Assembly (NCBI GenBank): GCA_963779735.1
Contig: CAVZZJ010000004.1
Location: 434,001-498,000, forward strand
Direction of reading: 5' to 3'
DNA length: 64,000 bases
Origin: Bog-473 sp963779735
GTDB lineage: Bacteria > Actinomycetota > Acidimicrobiia > Acidimicrobiales > RAAP-2
This document shows positions 49,702 to 58,093 of the stretch, in pieces. The notes under the pieces were generated by a model. It did no database searches and was not told the DNA's origin. It was given only the letters and a program-made list of their open reading frames with translations. Numbering within the stretch: the stretch's first letter is position 1; every line of letters starts with the position of its first letter. A program made the position numbers and the translations under genes.

Positions 49702-50908
49702 ATGTCAATCGAGTTCGAGCCGGACGACAAGACCGTCGAGATCGCCCGACGAACGGCTGCGTTCGTCCGGGAGGTGGTCTTGCCGGCCGAAGCCGCACAA
49801 GGCGCCGTGCTGCATCACGGTCCCGAGTCCCTCCGTCGCGAGCTTCAGGACGCCGCTCGCAGCTGGGGGGTGTTCGCCCCGCACGTGCCCGAGGCCTGGG
49901 GTGGCCTGGGTCTGGACCTGCGCGGGCAGGCCGTCGTCTTCGAGGAAGCCGGCTACTCGCTGTTCGGTCCCCTGGCCGTAAACGGAGCTGCGCCCGATGA
50001 GGGCAATATGCACCTCTTGGAGGTGGTGGCCGACGAGGCGCAGAAGGCCCGCTACCTCGGTCCGCTGACCCGGGGCGACATCCGGTCCTGTTTTGCCATG
50101 ACCGAGCCGGCACCAGGTGCGGGATCCGATCCCGACCTGCTCGCCACCACCGCCACGCCGGTCAAGGGTGGATGGCGACTCGACGGTCGCAAGTGGTTCA
50201 TCACCGGTGCACGCGGGGCGGAGCTGCTGATCTGCATGGCACGCACCGGAGGGGTCCCGGGCCAATCCGGCGGAACGGGAGCCACCATGTTCCTCGTCGA
50301 CGCCGACAACCCCGGCGTGGAGTTGGTGCGGGACATCGAAAGCATTGACGAGGCGATGTTCGGCGGCCACTGCGAGGTGCTCTTCGACGACTGTGTCGTG
50401 GGCGACGAGTCCGTGCTCGGCGAGGTGGACAGGGGGTTCCACTACGCCCAGGTCCGCCTCGGACCCGCTCGGCTGACCCACTGCATGCGCTGGCTCGGGT
50501 TGGCCCGACGCGCCCGGGACATAGCCCTCGAACGGTCGGTCGAACGGGAGATCTTCGGGTCCCGACTGTCCGAGCTCGGGGCGATTCAGCAGATGCTGGC
50601 CGATACCGAGATCGACCTGGCCGCTTCCACGCGCGTTGATCTGGCAGGCGGCCTGGACGCTGGATCGGGGCGAGCGTGCGGCCCAGGAGACGTCGATCGC
50701 CAAGACGTTCGTGGCCGAAGCCGTCGGCCGGGTCGTCGACCGTTCCGTGCAGATCTGCGGTGCCCTGGGCGTCTCGGGCGATCTGCCCCTGGCGCGCTTT
50801 CTGCGCGAGGTCCGCCCGTTCCGCATTTACGACGGACCTTCAGAGGTCCACCGTTGGTCGATAGCCCGTCGGGCGGTGCGACGGATGCAGCCGAGAGCAC
50901 TCGCATGA
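49702..50908 (+). pseudogene. ACAD10/11-like acyl-CoA dehydrogenase with a 2-bp frameshift
   Basis: ATG 49702 (MSIEFEPDDKTVEIARRTAA) follows AGAGAGGA. The frame runs through CFAMTEPAPGAGSD, DGRKWFITGA and RLGPARLTHCMRWLGLARRARD to AASTR near 50631. The true C-terminus continues two bases away in another frame: LIWQAAWTLDRGERAAQETS, QICGALGVSGDLPLARF and FRIYDGPSEVHRWSIARRAV, to TGA 50908. A GC unit seems missing in ACGCGCG at 50629-50635. In the sequence as given, the first part runs on into the kinase gene. IYDG replaces the usual IYEG Glu base. Partner of the kinase at 50905. Confidence 0.8.
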
Positions 50909-51939
50909 TGGGTGACACCGGGCGCGGCGCGGCGGTTCTCGACCGCGAGGCGCTGGCAGCCTTCCTTGCGCGCCACGTGCCCGGGTTCGCGGGGTCGATC
51001 GAGGTCGAACCGGTCCTCGGGGGTAGGTCGAACCTCATTTACGACATCACCGACGGCGCTCGGCACTGGATCCTGCGCCGCCCACCGTTGGGCCTGGTGG
51101 CACCGTCGGCCAACGACATCGGGCGCGACTACCGCGTCGTCAAGGCCCTGGGCCCGACCGCTGTGCCCGTCCCGCGTGCCGTCGCCTACTGCGATGACCC
51201 GGGGGTGATCGGCGCACCGTTCAGCGTGGTGTCCAGGGTGGACGGCACCGTCGTCCGTTCGGCGGCGGACGGAGCGGCGCTCGACCCGGCCGATGCGAGA
51301 GAGATCGCGCGCGCGCTGATAGGGGGGTTGGTCGCGGTCCACGGTGTCGCCTATCAGGAGGTCGGCCTGGGCGACCTGGGCCGGCCGAAGGGCTACCTCG
51401 CTCGCCAGGTCGCGCGCTGGATGAGCCAGTGGGACCTGGTCGCCACCCGGGACCTTCCCCAGGTCGAACGGCTCCACGCCGCGCTGGAGGGCGCCACTCC
51501 CCCCGAGAGCGATGCGACCATCGTCCATGGCGACTACCGCCTGGACAACACCATCTTGGATCCGCTCCATCGGACCACCCTTGCCGCCATCGTCGACTGG
51601 GAGATGGCCACCATCGGTGACCCCCTGGCCGACGTGGGGCTCCTCCTCGTCTACTGGGACCCCGTGTGCACATCGGTCCTCCCCGAAGGCCATGCCATCG
51701 CCGCCAATCGGGGCTTCCCGCCGGCCGAGGAGGTGGCCCACACCTACGCCACCCTGAGTGGGCGCGACCTCGACCACCTCGCCTTCTACCGGGCGCTCGG
51801 GTACTTCAAGCTCGCGGTCATTGCCGAAGGGATTCACAACCGGTTCCGGGACGGGTTGACGGTTGGACACGGATTCGAGACCGTCGGCGACGCGGTTGTG
51901 CCGTTGGTCGACGCGGGGCTCGGGGTGCTCCGCTCGTAG
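50905..51939 (+). CDS. APH-fold (aminoglycoside phosphotransferase-like) kinase, ACAD10/11 and LvaA type
   Basis: The protein has 344 aa from ATG 50905, overlapping the dehydrogenase stop (ATGA). GGRSNLIYDITDGARHWILRRPP forms the nucleotide-binding lobe, IVHGDYRLDN is the Brenner catalytic loop, and IVDWEMATIGDPLADVGLLL holds the metal-binding Asp. In animals this domain is fused to an acyl-CoA dehydrogenase (ACAD10/11), and in Pseudomonas LvaA phosphorylates 4-hydroxyacyl-CoA before LvaC acts. The same pairing occurs here as two coupled genes. A second pair is at 59945/60966. Confidence 0.85.
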   Translation: MMGDTGRGAAVLDREALAAFLARHVPGFAGSIEVEPVLGGRSNLIYDITDGARHWILRRPPLGLVAPSANDIGRDYRVVKALGPTAVPVPRAVAYCDDPGVIGAPFSVVSRVDGTVVRSAADGAALDPADAREIARALIGGLVAVHGVAYQEVGLGDLGRPKGYLARQVARWMSQWDLVATRDLPQVERLHAALEGATPPESDATIVHGDYRLDNTILDPLHRTTLAAIVDWEMATIGDPLADVGLLLVYWDPVCTSVLPEGHAIAANRGFPPAEEVAHTYATLSGRDLDHLAFYRALGYFKLAVIAEGIHNRFRDGLTVGHGFETVGDAVVPLVDAGLGVLRS

Positions 51940-51980
51940 TACTCGGTAGTAGATTCCTCTAGCGCCGAGGAGGGGGAGAC

Positions 51981-52040
51981 ATGAAGCCAGAGTTGTCGCA
52001 CACGCTCCAGCCGGAGATCGATCCTCGGGTCCCGCGATGA
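51981..52040 (+). CDS. 19-codon ORF translationally coupled to the next SDR
   Basis: MKPELSHTLQPEIDPRVPR is encoded from ATG 51981, preceded at 4-5 bases by the purine-rich GAGGAGGGGGAG. Its TGA (52038-52040) overlaps the ATG of the SDR at 52037. The SDR itself has no other good ribosome site, so translation of this short ORF may feed the SDR. It may be a leader or a small peptide. Confidence 0.4.
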   Translation: MKPELSHTLQPEIDPRVPR

Positions 52041-52864
52041 TCGATCTCGGACTGCAGGGGAAGGGCGCCATCGTCTCGGGAGCCGGCTACATACCCGAGC
52101 GGGCCGGGCACGGCCGGATGACGTCCCTCAAGCTAGCCGAGGCCGGTGCGACCGTGGCCTGCGTCGACATCGACAAGGGCCGCGCCGAGGGCATCGTCGC
52201 CGAGGTCGAGGCCGGTGGCGGCAAGGCCTTCTCCGTCGTGGCCGACATGACCGATCCCGCCCAGGTCCACAGGGCGGTCGACGAGGCGGCCGCCCGGCTG
52301 GGGTCCGTCGACGTCTGTGTCGACATCATCGGCGGTGCCAGATGGGACAAGGCCCAGGATTTCTCGCCCGAGGATTGGAACTGGACGATCCAGAACAACC
52401 TCAGCCAGGTCTTCTACCTCTTCCAGACGGTCGGCCGGGCGATGATGGAGCAGGGCACCGGAGGTTCGATGGTGGCGCTCGCTTCCGTGGACGGGGTCAA
52501 CGCCGCGGTCATGCATGCGCCCTATGGGGCGGCCAAGGCCGGCGTCATCTCGCTGGCCAAGACCTTCGCCCAGGAGCTGGGCCGTTACGGGGTACGGGTC
52601 AATGCCGTCGCCCCAGGCAACGTCGGTTCGGGGAACGAGGACTGGCCCGAAGGGCAGTGGGCGGTGAACGACGTGAACCCGCTGGCGCCACCGCGGTCGC
52701 GCGACATCGCCAACGCGGTGCTGTTCCTCTCGTCGGCCCTGGCCGAACGCATCACGGGGCAGACGCTCGTGGTGGACGGGGGCGCCATCATCCGCGACCT
52801 CTGGGGTATGCACGAGGGGATACTGGCCCAGTTCAAGACGGGAAACTACGACCGATCGAGGTGA
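52037..52864 (+). CDS. SDR family oxidoreductase with an expanded glycine motif
   Basis: The protein has 275 aa from ATG 52037. The nucleotide turn reads SGAGYIPERAGHG, several residues longer than the normal TGxxxGxG. DIIGGARWD replaces NNAG, and ASVDGVN with APYGAAKAGVISL holds Ser, Tyr and Lys. GQTLVVDGGAIIRD is followed by an unusual 25-residue tail (LWGMHEGILAQFKTGNYD). The tail and turn suggest a subgroup with altered cofactor fit. The stop overlaps the SGNH gene (GTGA). Confidence 0.8.
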   Translation: MIDLGLQGKGAIVSGAGYIPERAGHGRMTSLKLAEAGATVACVDIDKGRAEGIVAEVEAGGGKAFSVVADMTDPAQVHRAVDEAAARLGSVDVCVDIIGGARWDKAQDFSPEDWNWTIQNNLSQVFYLFQTVGRAMMEQGTGGSMVALASVDGVNAAVMHAPYGAAKAGVISLAKTFAQELGRYGVRVNAVAPGNVGSGNEDWPEGQWAVNDVNPLAPPRSRDIANAVLFLSSALAERITGQTLVVDGGAIIRDLWGMHEGILAQFKTGNYDRSR

Positions 52865-53919
52865 CGACGGACGCCGGCCGGCCCGCCGAGGTGGAGCCGT
52901 ATGTTCGGGGTGTGGCCTGGCCGGCCGGCGCGGGTGTCGCCTATCCGCGCGCCGATCCGTTGGACGCCCGTCGGCTGCCCGCCGACACGTGGTCCGCCGC
53001 GCAGCTTCCGGCCGGCGTCCGGCTCGAGATCGCCGGCGACGCCCGCCACGTCAGGGTGGACTACGTCACCATGACGGCCGATCTCGGCCGGAGGGGGCGG
53101 GCCGCGGGGACGACCTTCGAGGTGTGGCGCGAAGGCCGGCAGGTCGACCAGGTGGTTGCCGACCTGGGGGCACGGAGCGTGCGCCTGCATGTCGGCCGGG
53201 GCGCGGGCCGGGCCATCGTCTACCTTCCGGAGGCCATGAAACCGCTCGTCACAAGAGTGATGGGGGAGGACGGGCTCATTGAGCCGGCGCCACGGCAGCC
53301 TCGGTGGATCGCTTACGGCGACTCCATCGCCGAAGGATGGATCGCCAGCTCGCCAGCCGCATCGTGGGTCGCCACGGCCGGCCGCCGCTACGGCTTCGAC
53401 GTGGTGAACATGGGCTATGCCGGCGCCGCCCGGGGTGAGATCGTCTCCGCCGAGCAGATCGCCTCGCGGGAGGCCGACGTGATCTCGCTCACCCACGGGA
53501 CGAACTGCTGGTCGATGGTCCCGTACTCGACCGACATGATGCGCTCGACCACGGAGGCCTTCCTACGGGTCGTTCGGGCCGGCCATCCCGGGGTGCCTCT
53601 CGTGGTGGCCAGCCCCCTGGTCCGACCTGATGCGGAGGACCGTCCGAACAGGCTCGGTGCCACGCAGGCCGACTTGCGGAGGGCCATGGAGGAGGCGGTG
53701 CGGGCAGTCGGCGACGCTCGCACGACCCTGGTGCCCGGTCGTGACGTGCTCACTCCCGAGATGCTCGGCGACGGCGTCCACCCTGACGACGGCGGCCACC
53801 GGGTCCTGGTCGAGGTGTTCGGCGGCGCCGTGCGATCGGCCTACCGCTCGGCCGCCTCCTCGGGACACTCAAAAGGTGCACCCCCCGTGCCGTTGCTGGG
53901 CGGAACGCCAGCAAGCTAG
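52861..53919 (+). CDS. SGNH/GDSL hydrolase with N-terminal beta domain
   Basis: The protein has 352 aa from GTG 52861, inside the SDR stop. Residues about 1-135 form a beta-rich domain (VRLEIAGDARHVRVDYVTMT) like that of SsfX3-type esterases. The SGNH core (about 140-330) has block I GDSIAEGW, block III GTNCW, and block V DGVHPDDGGH with the catalytic Asp/His. No signal peptide is seen, so it acts in the cytoplasm. It would hydrolyse an ester or acyl group made in the pathway. Its stop TAG shares CTAG with the convergent IclR stop. Confidence 0.8.
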   Translation: MTTDAGRPAEVEPYVRGVAWPAGAGVAYPRADPLDARRLPADTWSAAQLPAGVRLEIAGDARHVRVDYVTMTADLGRRGRAAGTTFEVWREGRQVDQVVADLGARSVRLHVGRGAGRAIVYLPEAMKPLVTRVMGEDGLIEPAPRQPRWIAYGDSIAEGWIASSPAASWVATAGRRYGFDVVNMGYAGAARGEIVSAEQIASREADVISLTHGTNCWSMVPYSTDMMRSTTEAFLRVVRAGHPGVPLVVASPLVRPDAEDRPNRLGATQADLRRAMEEAVRAVGDARTTLVPGRDVLTPEMLGDGVHPDDGGHRVLVEVFGGAVRSAYRSAASSGHSKGAPPVPLLGGTPAS

Positions 53920-54692
53920 CCGGCCGGGGCCCGCCCGCCGCTGCGGCGGGTGGCGACGAGGCACGCATCACGGACGCTCTCGCCGAGCGCCGCCACTCGC
54001 TGAGCAGGTAGGCCCGGCTCCATGCCGAGGAGGGTGAGGGAGACCACCGCGTCGCCTCCGCGCCCGAACACGGGGGCGGCAATCATCACCACGTCGTAGG
54101 CGCGACGGGGATCGAGCGTTGCCAGAGCCTCGTAGTCCGTGCTGGGGGGGTTGCCCAGCGCCGCTGCCCAGCCCCGTGACCGAACATCGGCCAGGACCCG
54201 CTCCATGCTCGTGCGGTCGTCGGCGCGGGCGAGCCACGACTGGGCGTCGTGCCACGCCACGAACACGGCACCCACCGGCGGCACCAAGGGCACACGCTGG
54301 CCGACCTGCACGCCGATGTCGCGTGGTCGATGTTCGCCGACCCGCTCGAGGAACAGGATGTCGTCGCCGGCCAGCGCGGTCACCGCCACGCCGAGGTCGA
54401 GCTCCTCGCTGAGCCGGCGAGCCTCTTGGTGAGCGTGCTCAATGGCGGGGTGCCGCTCCCGAGCGGCATTGCCCAGCGCCACGACCGAGGGCCCGAGCGA
54501 GTACGTCCGCAGCCGTTGGTGCCGGGTGACGTACCCGGCGTCGGTGAGGACCGCCAGGAGGGCGTGTGCGGAGGCCAAGTTGATGCCGAGCCTGGCGGCC
54601 AGGTCGGTCAGGGTGAACTCCTCGGCGGCGTGGGCGGCCAGGTAGTTCAGGGCCGCCACGGCGCGGGTGGCGGAGAGGGCGGGGCGTGTCAT
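53916..54692 (-). CDS. IclR family transcriptional regulator
   Basis: The protein has 258 aa from ATG 54692. The N-terminal winged helix reads EEFTLTDLAARLGINLASAHALLAVLTDAGYVTRH. The ligand domain has RRLSEELDLGVAVTALAGDDILFLERV and MIAAPVFGRGGDAVVSLTLLG, typical of IclR effector domains, which bind small acids. It is divergent from the luciferase-like gene at 54750 across a 57-base gap that contains an inverted repeat. The C-terminal end overlaps the SGNH gene by four bases. Likely controls 54750-57563. Confidence 0.9.
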   Translation of the reverse strand: MTRPALSATRAVAALNYLAAHAAEEFTLTDLAARLGINLASAHALLAVLTDAGYVTRHQRLRTYSLGPSVVALGNAARERHPAIEHAHQEARRLSEELDLGVAVTALAGDDILFLERVGEHRPRDIGVQVGQRVPLVPPVGAVFVAWHDAQSWLARADDRTSMERVLADVRSRGWAAALGNPPSTDYEALATLDPRRAYDVVMIAAPVFGRGGDAVVSLTLLGMEPGLPAQRVAALGESVRDACLVATRRSGGRAPAG

Positions 54693-54709
54693 AAGGTGCG
54701 TCAAGTCTA

Positions 54710-54723
54710 CGAAGATTACTTCG
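54710..54723. promoter_or_regulatory. Inverted repeat CGAAG-N4-CTTCG, candidate IclR site
   Basis: CGAAG (54710-54714) and CTTCG (54719-54723) form a short perfect inverted repeat in the 57-base gap between the IclR gene and its divergent neighbour. The gap is AT-rich relative to its surroundings, as a shared promoter would be. Confidence 0.45.
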
Positions 54724-54749
54724 ATATTGCAAAATGATAGGAGAAGCCG

Positions 54750-55901
54750 GTGAAGCTTGATCTGTTGTACGAGTTCGCGCCGAGGATCAAGCCGTGGAAG
54801 CTGCCGCATCCCTACGGTCAGCGCGACGCCGAGCAGCGCACCTACGACGAGGCCATCGCCGAGATCCACTACGCGGACAAGCTCGGCTTCAATACGGTGT
54901 GGGTCGTCGAGCACCACTTCCGCGACGGGCGGTCGGCGTCGCCGTGCAGCGAGGCGATCCTCGGCGGTCTGGCCCTGAGCACCGAACAGATCAAGCTCGG
55001 TTTCGGTGTCACCCTCATGCCGTTCGGCTTCATCCATCCGGCCCGAGTCGCCGAGAAGGTGGCGACCGTGGACGTGCTGAGCCATGGCCGCGTCGAATGG
55101 GGCACGGGTCGCTCGACGCCGATGGAGCAGACGGCGTTCGGCGTGCCGACCGACGACCGATCGCGCGATCAGTGGCGCGAGGCGATCGAGATCGTGGTGC
55201 GGATGTGGGAGGAGGAGCTGTTCTCTTGGGACAGCCCGAACCTCACGTTCCCGGCCCGGATCCAGACGCCGAAGCCGTTCCAGGACCCCCACCCGCCGGT
55301 CTGGCAGGCGGCGGCCTCGGAGCGGAGCGCGGTCACCGCCGGAGAGCTGGGGCTCGGGCTGCTCCATCTCAGTCTGGTGCAGCAGGTCGAGAAGATGGGC
55401 GACACCATTCGCGCCTACCGTGCGGCTCAGGCCATGGCCCGACCCGAGGAGATGCTCACCCGAGTGAAGAACGACCGGGTCGGCGCCTACACCCTCGTGC
55501 ACTGCTACGACGACCCCGACGAGGCCGCGGCGTACGGCCTGTGGGAGGCGGTCAACTGGTGGTACCAGAGCCTGGCCGAGTTCACGCTCCAGTGGGAGCT
55601 GGCCACGCTCAGTGACCAGGAGAAGGCCAAGGTCTTCCCGCACCTCGACGCCATCATCAACGGCGAGGTGCCGGTCCAGAAGTACCAAGAGGAGGACATG
55701 ATCATCATCGGCACGCCCGAGGAGTGCCTCCGGAAGATCCTGCGCTACGAGGAAGCGGGTGTCGACCAGCTGCTCTGCTACGTGCAGTTCGGCGACCTTC
55801 CCCACGACAAGATCATGCGGGGTCTCGAGCTCCTCTCCAAGGAGGTCATGCCGAAGTTGGAGGAGCGCGGGCACCGCGTCGGCGCCACCGTCTCGGTCTA
55901 G
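54750..55901 (+). CDS. LLM-class flavin-dependent oxidoreductase (luciferase-like monooxygenase)
   Basis: The protein has 383 aa from GTG 54750, after ATAGGAGAAGCC. MKLDLLYEFAPRIKPWKLPH leads into YADKLGFNTVWVVEHHFRDG, the EHH motif of the FMN-dependent bacterial luciferase branch rather than the F420 branch. KLGFGVTLMPFGFIHPARVAEKVATVDVLSHGRVEWGTGRST and ERSAVTAGELGLGLL are flavin-site strands. It likely inserts oxygen into a hydrocarbon, ketone or acid using reduced flavin. The stop TAG shares a base with the GTG of the next SDR, indicating coupling. First gene of the IclR-controlled unit. Confidence 0.85.
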   Translation: MKLDLLYEFAPRIKPWKLPHPYGQRDAEQRTYDEAIAEIHYADKLGFNTVWVVEHHFRDGRSASPCSEAILGGLALSTEQIKLGFGVTLMPFGFIHPARVAEKVATVDVLSHGRVEWGTGRSTPMEQTAFGVPTDDRSRDQWREAIEIVVRMWEEELFSWDSPNLTFPARIQTPKPFQDPHPPVWQAAASERSAVTAGELGLGLLHLSLVQQVEKMGDTIRAYRAAQAMARPEEMLTRVKNDRVGAYTLVHCYDDPDEAAAYGLWEAVNWWYQSLAEFTLQWELATLSDQEKAKVFPHLDAIINGEVPVQKYQEEDMIIIGTPEECLRKILRYEEAGVDQLLCYVQFGDLPHDKIMRGLELLSKEVMPKLEERGHRVGATVSV

Positions 55902-56746
55902 TGGACCTCATCTCGGGGCTGCGCCAGGCGGCGGCCGCGGCGCCCGCCCGATCCGTGGCCGACGAGGTCGTCGCCGCCTTCTCCCTGGAGGACCGAACCG
56001 CCGTGGTGACGGGGGCGGCGTCCGGCATCGGCCGGGAGACCGCGGTCACCTACGCCAAGGCGGGCGCCAGGGTCGTCCTGGCCGATGTCGCCGCTGAGGC
56101 GCTGGAGGCGGCGTCGGAACACGTGCCCGAGGCGATCGTGGTGCCGACGGACGTGAGGGACAAGGCGGCCGTCGACGACCTTGCCCGCGCCGCTCTGCGG
56201 TCGAGCGGACGGATAGACGTGTGGGCCAACGTCGCCGGGATCATACGGAACTCCTCCATCGTCGACACCGCCGAGGAGGAGCTCGATGCGGTCTTGGCCG
56301 TCAATCTCAAGGGCGTCTTCTGGGGCACGGCGGCCGCAGGCCGGGTCATGGCGGCCGCCAAACGGGGAGCGATCGTCAACGTCGCGTCGTCCGGCGGCGA
56401 GACCGGAGTACCGACCCTGTCCATGTACGGCGTCGCCAAGGCGGGCGTCATACAGCTCACCCGCGTCGCCGCAGCGGAGCTGGGGCCGCTCGGCGTCCGG
56501 GCCAACGTCGTGTCACCGGGATACGTCGAGACGCCCATGACCCAGCGCGCCTGGACCAGGGCGGACGGCTCGGTCGACGAGCAGAAGCGGGCCGAGACGA
56601 TCGCCGCCATCGGCTCCCGGTCCCCGCTCGGGGTCATCGGCGACACTCGCGACATCGCGTGGTCGATGCTCTTCCTCGCCAGCGACGCATCGCGGTTCAT
56701 CACAGGACAGGTGCTACGCCCCAATGGTGGGGTGCACATGGCATGA
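55901..56746 (+). CDS. SDR family oxidoreductase
   Basis: The protein has 281 aa from GTG 55901, starting in the stop of the luciferase-like gene. An N-terminal extension of about 25 residues (MDLISGLRQAAAAAPARSVA) precedes the fold. TGAASGIGRETAV binds the nucleotide, NVAGIIRNSS, ASSGG and SMYGVAKAGVIQL complete the catalytic set. The C-terminus, GQVLRPNGGVHMA, has PNGG instead of VDGG. Likely oxidises the product of the monooxygenase step. Confidence 0.85.
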   Translation: MDLISGLRQAAAAAPARSVADEVVAAFSLEDRTAVVTGAASGIGRETAVTYAKAGARVVLADVAAEALEAASEHVPEAIVVPTDVRDKAAVDDLARAALRSSGRIDVWANVAGIIRNSSIVDTAEEELDAVLAVNLKGVFWGTAAAGRVMAAAKRGAIVNVASSGGETGVPTLSMYGVAKAGVIQLTRVAAAELGPLGVRANVVSPGYVETPMTQRAWTRADGSVDEQKRAETIAAIGSRSPLGVIGDTRDIAWSMLFLASDASRFITGQVLRPNGGVHMA

Positions 56747-56756
56747 GGGAGGGACC

Positions 56757-57563
56757 ATGACGGATCTGCTGGGATTGCAGGACCAGCCGACGCTCGTAGT
56801 CGGCGGCGGCTTCGGCATCGGGCGGGCGACCGCGGTGATGTTGGCCCAGGCCGGGGCGCGAGTGGCCGTCGCCGACATCATCGGCGAACGTGCCCGGGGC
56901 GTGGCCGAGGAGATCGGTGGGCACGCCATCGTCGGCGACGTGACCGGCGAGGACGGCGCCCGAGCCATCGTCGACGAGGCACACGACGCCCTTGGCGGCC
57001 TCACACGCGTCGCCAACATCGTCGGTGGCGCCAGCTTCCGCGACTTCGAGGCGACCGACCTGGCCCACTGGGAGGCCGAGTTCCGCTTCAACCTGGTCCA
57101 CCACGTGCTCGTCTGCCAGGCGGCCGGCCGGCACATGCTGGCCGAGGGCGGAGGGGCCATCGCCATGGTGGCCTCGGTCAGTGGGCTGTGGGGCGCTCGC
57201 AACCACGCCGCTTACGGCGCCGCCAAGGCCGGTCTCGCCTCGCTGGCCCGGAGCCTCTCCGACGAGTGGGCGCCCCGAGGCATCCGGCTGAACACCGTGG
57301 CGCCCGACATCATCGCCACCCCCCGCCATGTCAACAGGCACCCGGCCGGCCCGGAACAGGCCATCGCCGAGATGGACGCCCTGGCCGTCTCGGACGGCGT
57401 CCCCATCCGGAGGTTCGGCCGGCCCGAGGAGATCGCCGGGCCGCTCGTCTTCCTTCTGTCGAATCTTTCGTCCTTCATGACGGGACAGTGCCTGGTCGTG
57501 GACGGCGGCACCATGGTCCATTTCCCGCACCGCGGGGTGGGCGACCCTCAGCTGCGGTCGTAG
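56757..57563 (+). CDS. SDR family oxidoreductase
   Basis: The protein has 268 aa from ATG 56757, preceded by GAGGGAGGG. The cofactor turn is VGGGFGIGRATAV (Val for Thr), NIVGGAS replaces NNAG, and VSGLWGA with AAYGAAKAGLASL carries Ser, Tyr and Lys. GQCLVVDGGTMVHF is followed by a short tail. It resembles the SDR at 52037 in the GGA variant of NNAG, so the two may be paralogues on related substrates. Third gene of the IclR-linked run. Confidence 0.85.
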   Translation: MTDLLGLQDQPTLVVGGGFGIGRATAVMLAQAGARVAVADIIGERARGVAEEIGGHAIVGDVTGEDGARAIVDEAHDALGGLTRVANIVGGASFRDFEATDLAHWEAEFRFNLVHHVLVCQAAGRHMLAEGGGAIAMVASVSGLWGARNHAAYGAAKAGLASLARSLSDEWAPRGIRLNTVAPDIIATPRHVNRHPAGPEQAIAEMDALAVSDGVPIRRFGRPEEIAGPLVFLLSNLSSFMTGQCLVVDGGTMVHFPHRGVGDPQLRS

Positions 57564-57603
57564 TCCCCCTGCACGACTCGCCAGTGGTCGGCCGGTGCCC
57601 GGC

Positions 57604-58005
57604 TCAGCCCCGGTCTATGTAGGTGATGCCCTGGGGACCTGCGGCGAAGATGTCGATGACCGTGCACCCACTCTCGCCTATCTTCAGGGGCCCATAGGCG
57701 GTACCGGCCTTGACGATCCGGACGCTGCCCACCTCGTGGAGCTTGCGGGTCACCTCGACGGACCCCTCGACGACGAGCGAGCAGTAGTCGGAGGGGTGGT
57801 GATGGACGGGCACTTCGCTGCCCGGGTCGTAGCGCACGAGCACCGCTCGCGTCTCGTCGCCTTCGCTGCCGAACGGGAGTGACTTGTAACGCAGCCGGAG
57901 CTCGGGTACTTCGACCCAGTCGTCGGTCTCCTTCCAGGTGGTGAAGAGCTGTCCCTTCGGAGCTCGCTCGGCTGTCTGGGTCGGAGTGTCTGTCGCTTTG
58001 CTCAC
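57604..58005 (-). CDS. Single-domain cupin
   Basis: The protein has 133 aa from GTG 58005, after GAAGGAGACGC. The metal motif is visible as PGSEVPVHHHPSDYCSLVVEGSV (residues about 61-83), a standard cupin motif 1 with three His, followed by motif 2 IVKAGTAYGPLKIGESG. It is the last gene of a leftward SDR - DHDPS-like - cupin run. Such cupins can be isomerases, dioxygenases or sensors. Function not assigned. Confidence 0.75.
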   Translation of the reverse strand: MSKATDTPTQTAERAPKGQLFTTWKETDDWVEVPELRLRYKSLPFGSEGDETRAVLVRYDPGSEVPVHHHPSDYCSLVVEGSVEVTRKLHEVGSVRIVKAGTAYGPLKIGESGCTVIDIFAAGPQGITYIDRG

Positions 58006-58093
58006 GGTGCGTCTCCTTCTGCATCTCCGTACGGAGCCCTTGCCTGAGCCCTCACGTTACAGAGGGACCGCCGGCGGATGGGAGCGGCCGCCC

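Noticed and set aside
49702..51939. Acyl-CoA dehydrogenase-kinase fusion of 745 codons as a natural ACAD10-like fusion
   Set aside because: The middle of the fused frame is Arg/Gly/Pro shadow sequence, and the proper dehydrogenase C-terminus sits in another frame with its own stop overlapping the kinase start.
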